Source of the DNA: Chitinophaga sancti
GTDB lineage: Bacteria > Bacteroidota > Bacteroidia > Chitinophagales > Chitinophagaceae
Reading direction: 5' to 3'
Length of the DNA: 64,000 nt
Assembly (NCBI RefSeq): GCF_034087045.1
Contig: NZ_CP139247.1
Coordinates: 5,234,001-5,298,000 of the forward strand
Of this stretch, positions 44,548-53,334 are shown in pieces. Positions within the stretch are counted from its first letter, which is position 1; each line of letters opens with the position of its first letter. Position numbers and translations under genes: made by a program. The notes beneath the pieces are model-generated. The model made no database searches, was not told the DNA's origin, and saw only the letters and a program-made list of their open reading frames with translations.

Positions 44548-44640
44548 GTTTTAGTTCGCATATAGGTTGATAGAATGGACATGCAAACGCAGCTCTTTCA
44601 GATGTTAAATTTGTCTGAACTGTTTTCATGCTCAATTACT

Positions 44641-44680
44641 CCGCCCCGCCGCAGAAGAAACAACGCGGGGCGGTTTTTCT
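44641..44680 (+). terminator. GC-rich terminator after the mini-adaptor gene
   Basis: CCGCCCCGC (44641-44649) pairs with GCGGGGCGG (44665-44673), followed by TTTTTCTTT. Confidence 0.8.
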
Positions 44681-44717
44681 TTAAGTATTCATATCCTTTA
44701 GAATAGCAATTAGATTT

Positions 44718-44758
44718 AAAAAACTCGCTTCTCCTTTTGGCAGAAGCGAGTTTTTTTT
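44718..44758. terminator. bidirectional terminator (mini-adaptor / trhO)
   Basis: AAAAAACTCGCTTCT (44718-44732) pairs with 44742 onward (AGAAGCGAG plus eight T). A further small palindrome, TGCGGCA/TGCCGCA, lies at about 44768-44787 just after the trhO stop on the minus strand. Confidence 0.82.
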
Positions 44759-44795
44759 ATGTATGCCTGCGGCACCTGGATGCCGCATTTCATGC

Positions 44796-45827
44796 TTATT
44801 CGTTTAACCTCGGGCGTAATCGCTGTTTTGCCTTATTAAATACCATTTGCCCCTTATCCGCTCCTTTCCTCATTTCCTGCTGCACTTCAGGTTCCAGGTG
44901 ATACACTGACTGACACTCAGCGCTACAACATCCATCATACTTTGCCGCACACTCTTCACACTGTATAAACAGCAAATGGCAACCATCATTTTTACAATTC
45001 GTATGAGAATCACATGGCTTCCCACACTGGTGGCAACTGCTGATTATTTCATCTGTAATACGCTCTCCTAACCTGTCGTCAAATACAAAGTTCTTTCCTT
45101 TGAATTTGAGTGGTAATCCCTGCTCCTTTGCCTTGTTCGTATATTCAATGATGCCGCCTTCCAGGTGGAATACATTTTTAAACCCATGGTGCAGCATATA
45201 AGCAGATGCCTTTTCGCAACGGATACCACCGGTACAGTACATCACGATGTTTGCATCTTTATTATCCTTCAACATATCAACTGCCATCGGCAATTGCTCT
45301 CTAAAGGTATCTGATGGTACCTCGATCGCATTCTGAAAATGCCCCACCTCAAACTCGTAGTGGTTGCGCATATCTACCACGATGGTATTCGGATCGTCAG
45401 TAAGTTCATTGAATTCCCTGGCTTTCAGGTATTTACCTTTATTCTCCATGGAGAAAGACGGGTCGTCGATACCATCTGCCACGATTTTCTCACGCACTTT
45501 GATCTTAAGTACCCAGAAGGATTTACCATCGTCATCCACCGCTACGTTCAGACGTATGCCATTGAGGAAAGGATACCCATACAGGCGATTCCTGAATTCC
45601 TCAAAGTGATGCTCCGGAATACTTATTTGGGCATTGATGCCCTCGGATGCCACGTAAATACGGCCAAATACCTTCAGCTCATCTAGTTTGAGGTACAAGT
45701 CATCACGAAAGGCCTGTGGATCTTCAATTTTTGCGTACTGGTAAAACGAGACGGTGACGCGACGAAATGTCTCTGCTGCCAGCTTTACTTTTAGTTCAGC
45801 TGCAGAAATACGGTTGTGTAGTGCCAT
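44796..45827 (-). CDS. trhO: tRNA uridine(34) hydroxylase TrhO (rhodanese-related)
   Basis: A 343-residue cytoplasmic enzyme of the YceA/TrhO family, which hydroxylates U34 of certain tRNAs in an oxygen-dependent manner, toward mo5U-type modifications. N-terminal acylphosphatase-like domain (about 20-110; [10 protein letters not shown]), rhodanese domain (about 130-235) with the active loop [12 protein letters not shown], then a Cys-rich region ([25 protein letters not shown]) likely binding zinc. Full length for the family. Its 5' leader is strongly structured (see 45834-45918). Confidence 0.94.
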   Translation of the reverse strand: MALHNRISAAELKVKLAAETFRRVTVSFYQYAKIEDPQAFRDDLYLKLDELKVFGRIYVASEGINAQISIPEHHFEEFRNRLYGYPFLNGIRLNVAVDDDGKSFWVLKIKVREKIVADGIDDPSFSMENKGKYLKAREFNELTDDPNTIVVDMRNHYEFEVGHFQNAIEVPSDTFREQLPMAVDMLKDNKDANIVMYCTGGIRCEKASAYMLHHGFKNVFHLEGGIIEYTNKAKEQGLPLKFKGKNFVFDDRLGERITDEIISSCHQCGKPCDSHTNCKNDGCHLLFIQCEECAAKYDGCCSAECQSVYHLEPEVQQEMRKGADKGQMVFNKAKQRLRPRLNE

Positions 45828-45833
45828 TATTTA

Positions 45834-45918
45834 GTAGAAATTTTAAGAACACTTGCCTTGTGAGCAAAATTTCTACGATTCCCTTTGTGGGTTTCGTAAC
45901 CCCTGACAATAGGTCAGG
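45834..45918 (-). promoter_or_regulatory. structured 5' leader of trhO
   Basis: On the minus-strand transcript, an 11-bp perfect stem (45834-45844 with 45866-45876) with an inner TTGC/GCAA pairing ends 6 bases before the trhO start codon. A 6-bp hairpin (45902-45907 with 45913-45918) sits near the predicted RNA 5' end. The first could mask the ribosome-entry region. Confidence 0.5.
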
Positions 45919-45923
45919 AGCTG

Positions 45924-45931
45924 CAAAGGTA
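45924..45931 (-). promoter_or_regulatory. -7 box of the trhO promoter
   Basis: TACCTTTG on the minus strand, an exact TAnnTTTG match about 97 bases upstream of the ATG; this predicts a roughly 90-base leader. The -33 element is weak. Confidence 0.5.
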
Positions 45932-45950
45932 AGCATCTACTTTTAAATTT

Positions 45951-46157
45951 TCACGCCTCCCAGACTGTAGGTTCTGAGGACCACTCATATAAAAGGGCTG
46001 ACATGTAATAGGCTGCACTACTGATAATCAATACATAACCTGTAAAACCGACCGTTAAATACTCCTGTAAACCTACCCAGTCATAGATTTCTGCAAAGTA
46101 GGCGAACGTAGCAAGTACTACACCCAGGATGAATGCGAATAATGCAATTCTCTTCAT
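45951..46157 (-). CDS. small two-helix membrane protein
   Basis: A 68-residue protein with two hydrophobic helices (about 4-21 and 38-57). Family not recognised. It begins MKRIALFAFILGVVLATFAYF and ends in a polar tail (EWSSEPTVWEA). It stands upstream of trhO on the same strand, but the trhO promoter lies between, so it may be a separate unit. Confidence 0.6.
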   Translation of the reverse strand: MKRIALFAFILGVVLATFAYFAEIYDWVGLQEYLTVGFTGYVLIISSAAYYMSALLYEWSSEPTVWEA

Positions 46158-46397
46158 AAGGGGATATTTTAAATCACACGAACATGTTATAAATGTCCAG
46201 GCTATTCTGGCTTGAATTTAGATTACAAATATTATAACACGCTAAAAATAGAAAAAGTTCAGGTTGCCGCAGACATATCTGAACTCGTATAACTATCTGA
46301 TTATTATTGTATATAAATAAATTTTAAGACTTGGCACTCTTTTTGATTTAAACGAACAGGACAAGTAATCAGCGTTTAACCCAAAAATGTGAATTTT

Positions 46398-46520
46398 ATG
46401 AGTACAATTTTTCTTTACATCTTTTACTTCATCGTAGGATTGTGGATATACCGCCTCCTGGCTTACTTTTATGATCGTGATCCCAAAGAAAGCTATAAAA
46501 CAAGAAAGGAAAGATATTAG
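46398..46520 (+). CDS. 40-residue membrane peptide
   Basis: A 40-codon frame from ATG: an N-terminal hydrophobic helix rich in aromatics (LYIFYFIVGLWIYRLLAYF), then a charged tail (DRDPKESYKTRKERY). It is followed at once by a good terminator, which supports a real small gene. No family recognised; 240 bases of AT-rich upstream sequence show no exact -7 match. Confidence 0.5.
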   Translation: MSTIFLYIFYFIVGLWIYRLLAYFYDRDPKESYKTRKERY

Positions 46521-46526
46521 ACAAGC

Positions 46527-46560
46527 AAGGGAAGGTCAATGGCAGACTTTCCCTTTTTTT
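46527..46560 (+). terminator. terminator after the 40-residue ORF
   Basis: AAGGGAAGGTC (46527-46537) pairs with GACTTTCCCTT (46545-46555), one G-U, followed by T residues, 6 bases after the stop. Confidence 0.8.
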
Positions 46561-46615
46561 ATGAATTTATTTTAATTCCCTCTTTCAGGAATGCTTTTAT
46601 TGAAAGAGCTGGCGT

Positions 46616-49147
46616 CTATGGCTCTGGCGTATTCTGCTGGCGCACCATTCCCCCAAATAATCCTCCAAATCCCAGCCTCACTCCTACGCGTGTCGCATCC
46701 TTACTTTGGTATCCTGCGATTACATCAACGCGCAACAGCTTGAAAATATTCTCCAACCCGGCAAAAACTTCTACATAATTGTTGTTCTGGTTCACATAAA
46801 AGGCGTTTGAACCCGCTACCAGATTCCATTTCAGCCTGTTTAGCAAAGGGATTTTATTTGTCAGCAACCCGTTGAAATGATGCTCCACATTGGCGGTCGC
46901 ATACAATGGTGCTGTCGTGCTGTACCTGTAGTAAGGTGCCAGCTGGAAACTATTCAGGTAGTTGATGTTATAGAACGTCTGGTTCCCGTTGAAGTGTTGA
47001 TAATCAGGAATATCTACATGCTTATCATTCAGGAATCCACCCAGTTTTACCCTATACATAAATTCTCCGAACAACTTCAGGTTCATATTGTCCCTGATCT
47101 GGAACTGCCACTTATCAAAATCCGCATCACTACCCGCTATACCATGGATACCCTTGGTATATGTAACACCAAAAATGGGGTATTTTGAACCAAAGGCGAT
47201 CTTCCTGTCCGGCAGCTCGATAAACTTCTGCCCTGGCTGGAAAGAAAATCCAAGTTCTGCCACCAAAGCCTGGTTCCGGGTAAATGGAATGTCTGCCAGC
47301 TCGTAAGGATGATTGGGCAGGAACTGTTTATTGCTGTTCTTAAAAAATACAAAGTCGGTGGTATTCTCCAATGGTATACGATCCTCATACCGTACCCCCA
47401 ACCTGAGGAAAGAATTGTTCTCAAAGCGACGGGTAAACTGAAGCGTGGTAAAGTAATTCTCATACAGCTTCATATAATTCTCTTTCAGGAATAAGGTATA
47501 GAACTCATTTTCCAGGGGAGAAATAGGATTATCGTGATTGAACTGGCTTACCCTTTTACCACCACCCAGTATCCAGGTATTCTGGCCAATGCGGTTGTGA
47601 ATCCGGCTCTCCTGTGTCCATTGCAGATAAGTCCAGGCATTCAGGTGTGTATTGCTGAAACCATATCGGATATAAGGCATGATCCTCAGCTCCTGTGACC
47701 TGGAAAGGTTCAGTTTCAGTTCAGGTTCCACATTTAGTACCAGCCCTTCTACAGTGTTGTACCCGAGTTGTTTAATCAACCCTTTCATAGTCAACTGATG
47801 TGAATATATTCCTGTATCTCTCCGAAAGTAAAAGCTATGTTGTGCCCCTGACCAGAAGAAGTCGGTAAATTTGACAGGTTTCTGGTGTTTACGCAACGTA
47901 TCCAGCGTATGGGAAGACCGGGCGCTGTCCCGCTCCGCCTGGGCAGTACTGTCTTTTACCCGGAAGTCCTTTACTTCTTCTTTTTCCAGTGGCACGGGCC
48001 GAATGCTATCCCAGTAGGCTAGTAGCTTTTTATCAAAAGCAGTATCGTACCGCATGATGGTATTATCGAAATGCTTCTTCTGGAAGTTAGGATGCAGGTC
48101 GTAATTCGAATATACATTCACGAAATTACCCACCATGTCAAACCCAAATTGTTTGATGCTGATAGTAATGACCTGATCTTTGGTACGCCATACTTCATTG
48201 TTCACAGGTACATGGATCTGGCGGATGCGCAGGGTATCCATGATCTCCAGCTGATAATCCTGTGTAAGCAGCAGGTCTGCACTGTGGATCCGCCAGTCGT
48301 CGTCGGTGATAAAGATATAACCGGAGAATAACGGTTCAAATTTCCTGCGGGGTATCACCTTTATTTTATTGACGGTTTTGCCATCATCCTGGAAGGTGCC
48401 TTCCAGCTGGTATTTATAATAGAGTAAGGCATTTTCTGCAATGGGAGAAATGTAACCCCGTTTGTTGAATTGAGTAATCACAGCGGTCACGTTGTTATCA
48501 TAGAGGTCGATAAAAGCCGGAAAACTAAACCCAAATCCACCGCCACTCTGACGTGCTGAGAGGACTTCGACCTTTACATGGTCAGGCTCCTGGAAGTCTA
48601 CGCGGGTCATAGATTCAGAGAGGAATACCACTCCCTGCCCGGAAGAGTCGACACCCATGTCTTTCTTATCCAACTTCTTCCCGAAAAACTTTTCAGGCAC
48701 ATCCCTCAGCTTGAACATACCTTTTATATAATCATTGCAGGTATACTCATTTACCTGGTGACGGTAAAAGTTGCGCTTTTTAATCGCTGCCCTGATGATG
48801 GCGTAAGCAGGGTCTTCCCCACCTGACTTAACCACCACTTCTTTGATCTGCATGCTTACGGGTTGTAAGGCAAAATCCAGCGTCTGTTCTGTATTGGTAA
48901 TAACGACCTGTTTTTCCAGTTTACGATAGCCCATATACTGGCATACCAATGTATAAGTGCCTGCTGGAATGTCCAGCTGATACTGTCCGGCAGCATTGCT
49001 GGTAGTACCGGTAGTGGTACCCTTTATAAAAATAGTTGCGTATGGAAGTGGGGTTTGTTGTTCATTCGTAATACGTCCCTTCACAATGGTGGCCTGCGCG
49101 AGGTTAAACAATATACTGAAGAATACTGTCAATGCAGTTTTATGCAT
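46616..49147 (-). CDS. DUF5686 outer-membrane protein with carboxypeptidase-like domain
   Basis: An 843-residue envelope protein. Signal peptide (to about 19), a carboxypeptidase-regulatory-like beta domain (about 22-100; GRITNEQQTPLPYATIFIKG, VCQYMGYRKLEKQV), then the DUF5686 region with many amphipathic strands and an outer-membrane-type aromatic C-terminal half (RRFENNSFLRLGVRYEDR, DVIAGYQSKDATRVGVRLGFG). It is not a TonB receptor: no plug domain is visible. Function unknown; members are predicted outer-membrane beta-barrels. Single gene, with a terminator-like hairpin upstream belonging to the preceding gene. Confidence 0.85.
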   Translation of the reverse strand: MHKTALTVFFSILFNLAQATIVKGRITNEQQTPLPYATIFIKGTTTGTTSNAAGQYQLDIPAGTYTLVCQYMGYRKLEKQVVITNTEQTLDFALQPVSMQIKEVVVKSGGEDPAYAIIRAAIKKRNFYRHQVNEYTCNDYIKGMFKLRDVPEKFFGKKLDKKDMGVDSSGQGVVFLSESMTRVDFQEPDHVKVEVLSARQSGGGFGFSFPAFIDLYDNNVTAVITQFNKRGYISPIAENALLYYKYQLEGTFQDDGKTVNKIKVIPRRKFEPLFSGYIFITDDDWRIHSADLLLTQDYQLEIMDTLRIRQIHVPVNNEVWRTKDQVITISIKQFGFDMVGNFVNVYSNYDLHPNFQKKHFDNTIMRYDTAFDKKLLAYWDSIRPVPLEKEEVKDFRVKDSTAQAERDSARSSHTLDTLRKHQKPVKFTDFFWSGAQHSFYFRRDTGIYSHQLTMKGLIKQLGYNTVEGLVLNVEPELKLNLSRSQELRIMPYIRYGFSNTHLNAWTYLQWTQESRIHNRIGQNTWILGGGKRVSQFNHDNPISPLENEFYTLFLKENYMKLYENYFTTLQFTRRFENNSFLRLGVRYEDRIPLENTTDFVFFKNSNKQFLPNHPYELADIPFTRNQALVAELGFSFQPGQKFIELPDRKIAFGSKYPIFGVTYTKGIHGIAGSDADFDKWQFQIRDNMNLKLFGEFMYRVKLGGFLNDKHVDIPDYQHFNGNQTFYNINYLNSFQLAPYYRYSTTAPLYATANVEHHFNGLLTNKIPLLNRLKWNLVAGSNAFYVNQNNNYVEVFAGLENIFKLLRVDVIAGYQSKDATRVGVRLGFGGLFGGMVRQQNTPEP

Positions 49148-49165
49148 AATTTCCTTTTATATGAA

Positions 49166-49206
49166 AAAGGATCGCTTTTGCCATTGACAAAAACGATCCT
49201 TCTAAA
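49166..49206. terminator. hairpin between the small membrane protein gene and the DUF5686 gene
   Basis: A 14-bp stem with one mismatch (AAGGATCGCTTTTG with CAAAAACGATCCTT, 49167-49202), shortly after the stop of the 49215-49565 gene on the minus strand. Confidence 0.65.
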
Positions 49207-49214
49207 AATGAGTT

Positions 49215-49565
49215 TTATAGTGTCCTTTTGTACCGTAGAAAACTACCTGATAAACTTCCCAGGCCTGCCGTAAGCCCACCGATAAATGCGCTTACTACAC
49301 CAATCAGTATCGGGCTCTTAACCTTCAGAATCAATTCGCTCATCCTGTTTGCCAGGATGTGGTCATTCCGTACATCTGCCAGGAGGGCCAATGCCAGCCA
49401 AAGCAGGAATACAGCAATAAAGCCGTTCATAAAACTACGCAATGGTGGCAATGGAATGATTACAGCTACAATAAAAGCTGCTATTGCCACTGTCCACCAG
49501 GCTAAAAATAAACCACCCAGATAACTGAGTATAACGATTAAGATAAAACGAGGGAAAGACTTCAT
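49215..49565 (-). CDS. small integral membrane protein
   Basis: A 116-residue hydrophobic protein with about four membrane segments (LIVILSYLGGLFLAWW, VAIAAFIVAVIIPL, FIAVFLLWLALALL, ILIGVVSAFIGGLTAGLGS). Family not recognised. The upstream gene at 49592 ends 26 bases before its ATG, so the two likely form a unit. Confidence 0.75.
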   Translation of the reverse strand: MKSFPRFILIVILSYLGGLFLAWWTVAIAAFIVAVIIPLPPLRSFMNGFIAVFLLWLALALLADVRNDHILANRMSELILKVKSPILIGVVSAFIGGLTAGLGSLSGSFLRYKRTL

Positions 49566-49591
49566 AACGGGAAGATAACAAAAAGGGCTTA

Positions 49592-50167
49592 TTATAATTG
49601 TAAAAAGCCTTCAATTTGTTTTTTCACACGCTGATAGGTATCAACCTGGAATACCTGCGAATTTGGAACGATAAGCTGATTCCAGCTGTAGCTTTCCTTG
49701 TAGTCCCAGGCACTCTGCCCGTTGGATGCAAATACTTCCAGTTTGAAGCCGCGGGACTTGTCCATATCGTTGGTCAGTTTGAACCAATCCGGGCCGCCCT
49801 CTTTCCTGGCTTTATCAGCGCCTTTACCAAAGGTTACCTGTACAGCAATTACGTACTTTACCTTCAGGAGAATGCACAACCCTGTTTTGTCCAGGTAATA
49901 CGGCTGATCCGGTTCAATACCGGCATCTGTAAGCAGTTTGTTTGTTCTTCCTGCAGGTTGCAGCGTATCGCCACCGGCATAGAGAGAATTGTAGAGCGCC
50001 TCCTGTAAAAAGACACCAATCTTTTTAGTGTAATCTTGCATTTCAGGTGTAACCTCTCCTGCGGGAATACCATAGTTAACGGAGAACGGCAGAATAGCTA
50101 CACCACGCTGCGCAAAGGCAGTAACTGTTGCCAAAAGGGCAAGGCATAGGAATAATGAACGACGCAT
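49592..50167 (-). CDS. exported protein of unknown function
   Basis: A 191-residue secreted or periplasmic protein with a clear signal peptide (MRRSLFLCLALLATVTAFAQ). The segment RGVAILPFSVNYG and the later YVIAVQVTFGKG recall the N-terminal alpha/beta fold of CsgG/TolB-like or DUF4136-type envelope proteins, but this is only a resemblance. No lipobox and no catalytic motif. It is upstream of and probably co-transcribed with the small membrane protein gene. Confidence 0.7.
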   Translation of the reverse strand: MRRSLFLCLALLATVTAFAQRGVAILPFSVNYGIPAGEVTPEMQDYTKKIGVFLQEALYNSLYAGGDTLQPAGRTNKLLTDAGIEPDQPYYLDKTGLCILLKVKYVIAVQVTFGKGADKARKEGGPDWFKLTNDMDKSRGFKLEVFASNGQSAWDYKESYSWNQLIVPNSQVFQVDTYQRVKKQIEGFLQL

Positions 50168-50200
50168 AGGATTTAAAAAAAGTAGGTAAAGGAAATAAAA

Positions 50201-50240
50201 AAGGACTGAACGAAAGATTACTCTTTGTTCAGTCCTTCAA
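50201..50240. terminator. terminator after metZ
   Basis: AAGGACTGAAC (50201-50211) pairs with GTTCAGTCCTT (50227-50237), extended by AAAG/CTTT with a bulge. It lies about 90 bases beyond the metZ stop on the minus strand. Confidence 0.65.
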
Positions 50241-50328
50241 ATATGCAAAATAATTTGCTTATTTCCAACGCCGGATTAATATCAGCGATATAAACAGGCA
50301 TATTTTATTCGTGTAGGAGTCCTATGGA

Positions 50329-51510
50329 TTACTTACTCACTTCCAATGCCTGCGTAATATCTTCGATAATATCCTGTGCATTTTCCAATCCTACTGAAAT
50401 ACGGATCATACCAGGCGTAATACCCACTTTCAGCCTTTCCTCGTTGGTCAGTTTCGCATGTGTGGTACTTGCAGGGTGAGACGCAATACTGCGGCTATCG
50501 CCCAGGTTCGCTGTCAGGGTCAGCATTTTCAAAGCATCCAGGAAACGGGTACCTTGTTCCAGTCCGCCCTTCAGTTCAAAACATACAATACCACCGCCAC
50601 CAGTCATTTGTGCCTTCGCTATTTCATGCTGAGGGTGACTTTCAAGCATAGGGTATTTTACCCATTGCAGCAGCGAATTTCCTTCCAGTGCCTTAGCCAG
50701 TGCCAGCGCACTTTCACAGTGTCTTGCCATACGGATGTGCAGGGTTTCGAGGCTCTTGCTCAGTACCCATGCATTGAATGGAGACATTGCCGGACCTGTA
50801 CTGCGGCAGAAAGTATGGATCTCCTTAATCAGGTCTTTACGACCTACTACTACCCCACCTAATACGCGACCCTGGCCATCCATCCACTTGGTAGCGGAGT
50901 GAGTCACTATGTGTGCGCCAAGAGCAATCGGCTTTTGCAATACAGGAGAAGCGAAGCAATTATCTACATTTAATATAACGCCATGCTTGTCGCAGATCTT
51001 TGCCAGCAGGCTGATATCAACTATCTCCAGACCGGGGTTGGAAGGAGTTTCTACAAACATCATCTTCGTATTCGGCCTGATCAGCGCTTCTACAGTTTCT
51101 GGTTTGTTGATATCAAAATAAGTGTACTCAATGCCCCATTTAGGGAGAAATTTAGTAATTACAGTATGGGTAGAGCCAAAAATAGAGCTGGCAGAGAGCA
51201 GGTGATCGCCTGTTTTCATAAGGGCCATGAAGCTCGCAAATATGGCGCTCATACCGGATGCGGTAGCATAACCATCTTCAGCCAGTTCCAGGCTACATAC
51301 TTTACGCACAAATTCGTCTACGTTCGGATTGCTGAAACGGCTGTATATATTATTATCCGTTTCATCTGCAAAGGTAGCACGCATTTCTTCTGCACTGTCG
51401 TAGGTAAAACTGGATGTAAGGAAGAGAGGTGTAGAATGTTCCATCTGCCACGTCTTCTCTGTCTGTATTCTGACTGCGTTCGTTTCCGGCCGGTATTGAT
51501 CTTTCTCCAT
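50329..51510 (-). CDS. metZ: PLP-dependent homoserine sulfhydrylase (trans-sulfuration family)
   Basis: A 393-residue Cys/Met-metabolism PLP enzyme. Visible: YSRFSNPNVDEF (52-67, substrate/PLP phosphate loop), ATASGMSAIFAS (82-93), NVDNCFASP with Asp183, and SATKWMDGQG with Schiff-base Lys208. The length fits O-succinyl/O-acetylhomoserine sulfhydrylase or cystathionine gamma-synthase. Because metX (homoserine O-acetyltransferase) is nearby and no cystathionine beta-lyase is seen, direct sulfhydrylation to homocysteine is the likely reaction; a lyase role cannot be excluded. It lies downstream of the OsmC gene on the same strand (57-base gap). Confidence 0.85.
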   Translation of the reverse strand: MEKDQYRPETNAVRIQTEKTWQMEHSTPLFLTSSFTYDSAEEMRATFADETDNNIYSRFSNPNVDEFVRKVCSLELAEDGYATASGMSAIFASFMALMKTGDHLLSASSIFGSTHTVITKFLPKWGIEYTYFDINKPETVEALIRPNTKMMFVETPSNPGLEIVDISLLAKICDKHGVILNVDNCFASPVLQKPIALGAHIVTHSATKWMDGQGRVLGGVVVGRKDLIKEIHTFCRSTGPAMSPFNAWVLSKSLETLHIRMARHCESALALAKALEGNSLLQWVKYPMLESHPQHEIAKAQMTGGGGIVCFELKGGLEQGTRFLDALKMLTLTANLGDSRSIASHPASTTHAKLTNEERLKVGITPGMIRISVGLENAQDIIEDITQALEVSK

Positions 51511-51537
51511 TACTTATTTAAGTTATTTTTGTACAAT

Positions 51538-51550
51538 TTGACTTTGTCAA
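51538..51550. promoter_or_regulatory. palindrome TTGACTTTGTCAA upstream of metZ
   Basis: A 13-base perfect inverted repeat (TTGAC-TTT-GTCAA), 28 bases upstream of the metZ ATG in the 57-base OsmC-metZ gap. A candidate operator for a dimeric repressor of sulfur metabolism, or chance. Confidence 0.3.
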
Positions 51551-51567
51551 GTATTTATTTGCCTCAA

Positions 51568-51990
51568 TCAACCATTTACCCTGGTTTCCCATGTCAGGTT
51601 GCCTCCTGCGCGACGAAGGGTCTCTGCAACGGAGCAATATTTAGTCATAGAAAGTTCTACCGCTCTTGCCGCCTTATCAGGGTCCAGGCTGTTGCCGGAA
51701 AGGTGGAATATGATATGAACGTTCTCCCAGATAGAAGGCTCTTTACCCTTTTCGCGCTCCCCGTCTATTTCGATTTTAAAGTCTGTCAGTTCCTGGCGTT
51801 GTTTTTTCAGGATCATGGCTACATCTATAGCGGAGCAGCCACCGAGTCCCATCAGCAACATCTGCATAGGTCTTACGCCGTTATTCTTACCACCATTCTC
51901 CAGGGAAGAGTCCATTAAAACTTTATGCCCCTGCTCATCTACAGCTTCCATGTTGAATGCGTCGTCGATTCTCTGTAATGAAATCTTCAT
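51568..51990 (-). CDS. OsmC family protein
   Basis: A 140-residue cytoplasmic protein of the OsmC/Ohr superfamily, thiol-dependent peroxidase-like. Both redox cysteines are present: Cys52 in LGGCSAID and Cys119 in KYCSVAETL. The sequence groups with general OsmC/YhfA-type members, not clearly Ohr. It sits between metZ and the divergent metX, so a sulfur-metabolism link is possible (inference). A -7 box lies 21 bases upstream. Confidence 0.88.
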   Translation of the reverse strand: MKISLQRIDDAFNMEAVDEQGHKVLMDSSLENGGKNNGVRPMQMLLMGLGGCSAIDVAMILKKQRQELTDFKIEIDGEREKGKEPSIWENVHIIFHLSGNSLDPDKAARAVELSMTKYCSVAETLRRAGGNLTWETRVNG

Positions 51991-52010
51991 ATTCGGTGTT
52001 ATTTATCCTA

Positions 52011-52018
52011 CAAATATA
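52011..52018 (-). promoter_or_regulatory. -7 box of the OsmC-metZ unit
   Basis: TATATTTG on the minus strand, an exact TAnnTTTG match 20 bases before the OsmC start; no -33 TTTG at the right distance. Confidence 0.5.
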
Positions 52019-52170
52019 AGCAATGCGGCAGGAATTTTAGAAGTCATAAATTATTCAAAACCGGACAGGCTCAGATTATTTTGCCACCAAATAAATAAAA
52101 TGGAGATGCATTTTCCATGTTTCTTCGGGCGCTAATAAATTTGATGATTTCCAAATTTCTCCTCATTTTC

Positions 52171-52200
52171 TTGACTTATACTGCTCATATGTTATATTTG
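52171..52200 (+). promoter_or_regulatory. promoter of metX
   Basis: TTG at 52171-52173 (in CTTGAC) and TATATTTG at 52193-52200, separated by 19 bases. It predicts an RNA start near 52207, only about 13 bases before the TTG start codon, which excludes an upstream start. Confidence 0.6.
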
Positions 52201-52219
52201 CGCAAATTTTTCCGGGGTT

Positions 52220-53236
52220 TTGACGGTACAGATCTATCATAATACGCACACATTTACACTGGAGTCCGGGGTCGTGTTACCGGAGTTGCAAATCGCCTAT
52301 CACACATACGGTACGCTGAATCACAGCAAAAGTAATGTGATATGGATCTGCCATGCCCTCACTGCCAATTCGGATGTAGCCGACTGGTGGAAAGGCCTCA
52401 TCGGTACTGGTAAGGCCATTGACCCTGCCCGTCACTTCATTGTATGTGCAAACATATTGGGCTCCTGCTATGGCAGTTCAGGCCCGCTTTCCATCAACCC
52501 TGCAACCGGAAAGCCTTATTATTCCACCTTCCCGCAAATAACCGTGCGGGATATGGTGCAGGCACATACCCTGCTGCGCCAGCACCTGGGCATTGAAGAA
52601 ATTCAATTGCTTATGGGCGGCTCCATGGGTGGCTACCAGAGCCTGGAATGGGCCCTGCTGGAACCAACCCGTATCCGCCAGCTCTGCCTGCTCAGCACCG
52701 GCGCTTCCGAAAGCGCCTGGGGAATCGCCATACATACCGCTCAGCGCCTCGCTATTGAAGCGGACAGCACCTGGCGGGAACACCGCCCGGATGCCGGCGG
52801 AAACGGCTTAAAAGCCGCCAGAGCCATTGGTATGCTCACCTATCGGAACTACCAGACCTTCGTTCGTACCCAGTCCGACCCGGACAATGATAAGACGGAC
52901 GACTTCAAAGCTGCATCTTATATCAACTACCAGGGCGACAAACTTGTAAAACGGTTCAATGCACAGGCCTACTGGCGCCTCACCAAAGCGATGGATAGTC
53001 ACAACATCGCCCGCGGCCGTGTCACCGATCTGGCAGGTACCCTTGCCCTCATTCAGCAACCGACCCTCATTGTCGGCATCACCAGCGACGTGCTCTGCCC
53101 TCCTGAAGAACAACACTTCCTCGCCAAACATATTCCTGATGCTACCTATCACGAAATCGATTCTTCGTACGGCCATGATGGTTTCCTCATCGAAGTAGAT
53201 ATGATTGATACACTGCTAAATAACTGGCTATTATAA
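52220..53236 (+). CDS. metX: homoserine O-acetyltransferase MetX
   Basis: A 338-residue alpha/beta-hydrolase-fold enzyme transferring acetyl from acetyl-CoA to homoserine, entering methionine synthesis. The nucleophile Ser135 is in GGSMGGYQ; the triad is completed by Asp in ITSDVLCPP and His in YGHDGFLIE near the C-terminus. The oxyanion-region motif HALTANSDV (45-53) and CANILGSCYGSSGP (76-89) are typical. No ATG lies in frame at the start; TTG at 52220 gives the usual N-terminus and fits the promoter position. A succinyl-using variant cannot be excluded by eye. Confidence 0.93.
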   Translation: MTVQIYHNTHTFTLESGVVLPELQIAYHTYGTLNHSKSNVIWICHALTANSDVADWWKGLIGTGKAIDPARHFIVCANILGSCYGSSGPLSINPATGKPYYSTFPQITVRDMVQAHTLLRQHLGIEEIQLLMGGSMGGYQSLEWALLEPTRIRQLCLLSTGASESAWGIAIHTAQRLAIEADSTWREHRPDAGGNGLKAARAIGMLTYRNYQTFVRTQSDPDNDKTDDFKAASYINYQGDKLVKRFNAQAYWRLTKAMDSHNIARGRVTDLAGTLALIQQPTLIVGITSDVLCPPEEQHFLAKHIPDATYHEIDSSYGHDGFLIEVDMIDTLLNNWLL

Positions 53237-53264
53237 TTTGATCAATGCGTTAAAATCTGATTAA

Positions 53265-53293
53265 AAAGGTCTTAAAATTCCTTAAGACCCTTT
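53265..53293 (+). terminator. weak terminator after metX
   Basis: AAAGGTCTTAA pairs with TTAAGACCCTTT with one bulged C, 28 bases after the metX stop. Confidence 0.5.
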
Positions 53294-53321
53294 AAACTGT
53301 TATAGCCTCCATCTATCTTTG
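53291..53321 (+). promoter_or_regulatory. promoter of the metal-efflux operon
   Basis: TTTA at 53291-53294 and TATCTTTG at 53314-53321, 19 bases apart; it would start RNA about 7 bases before the ATG at 53335. Confidence 0.5.
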
Positions 53322-53334
53322 TATCAGATTTAGC

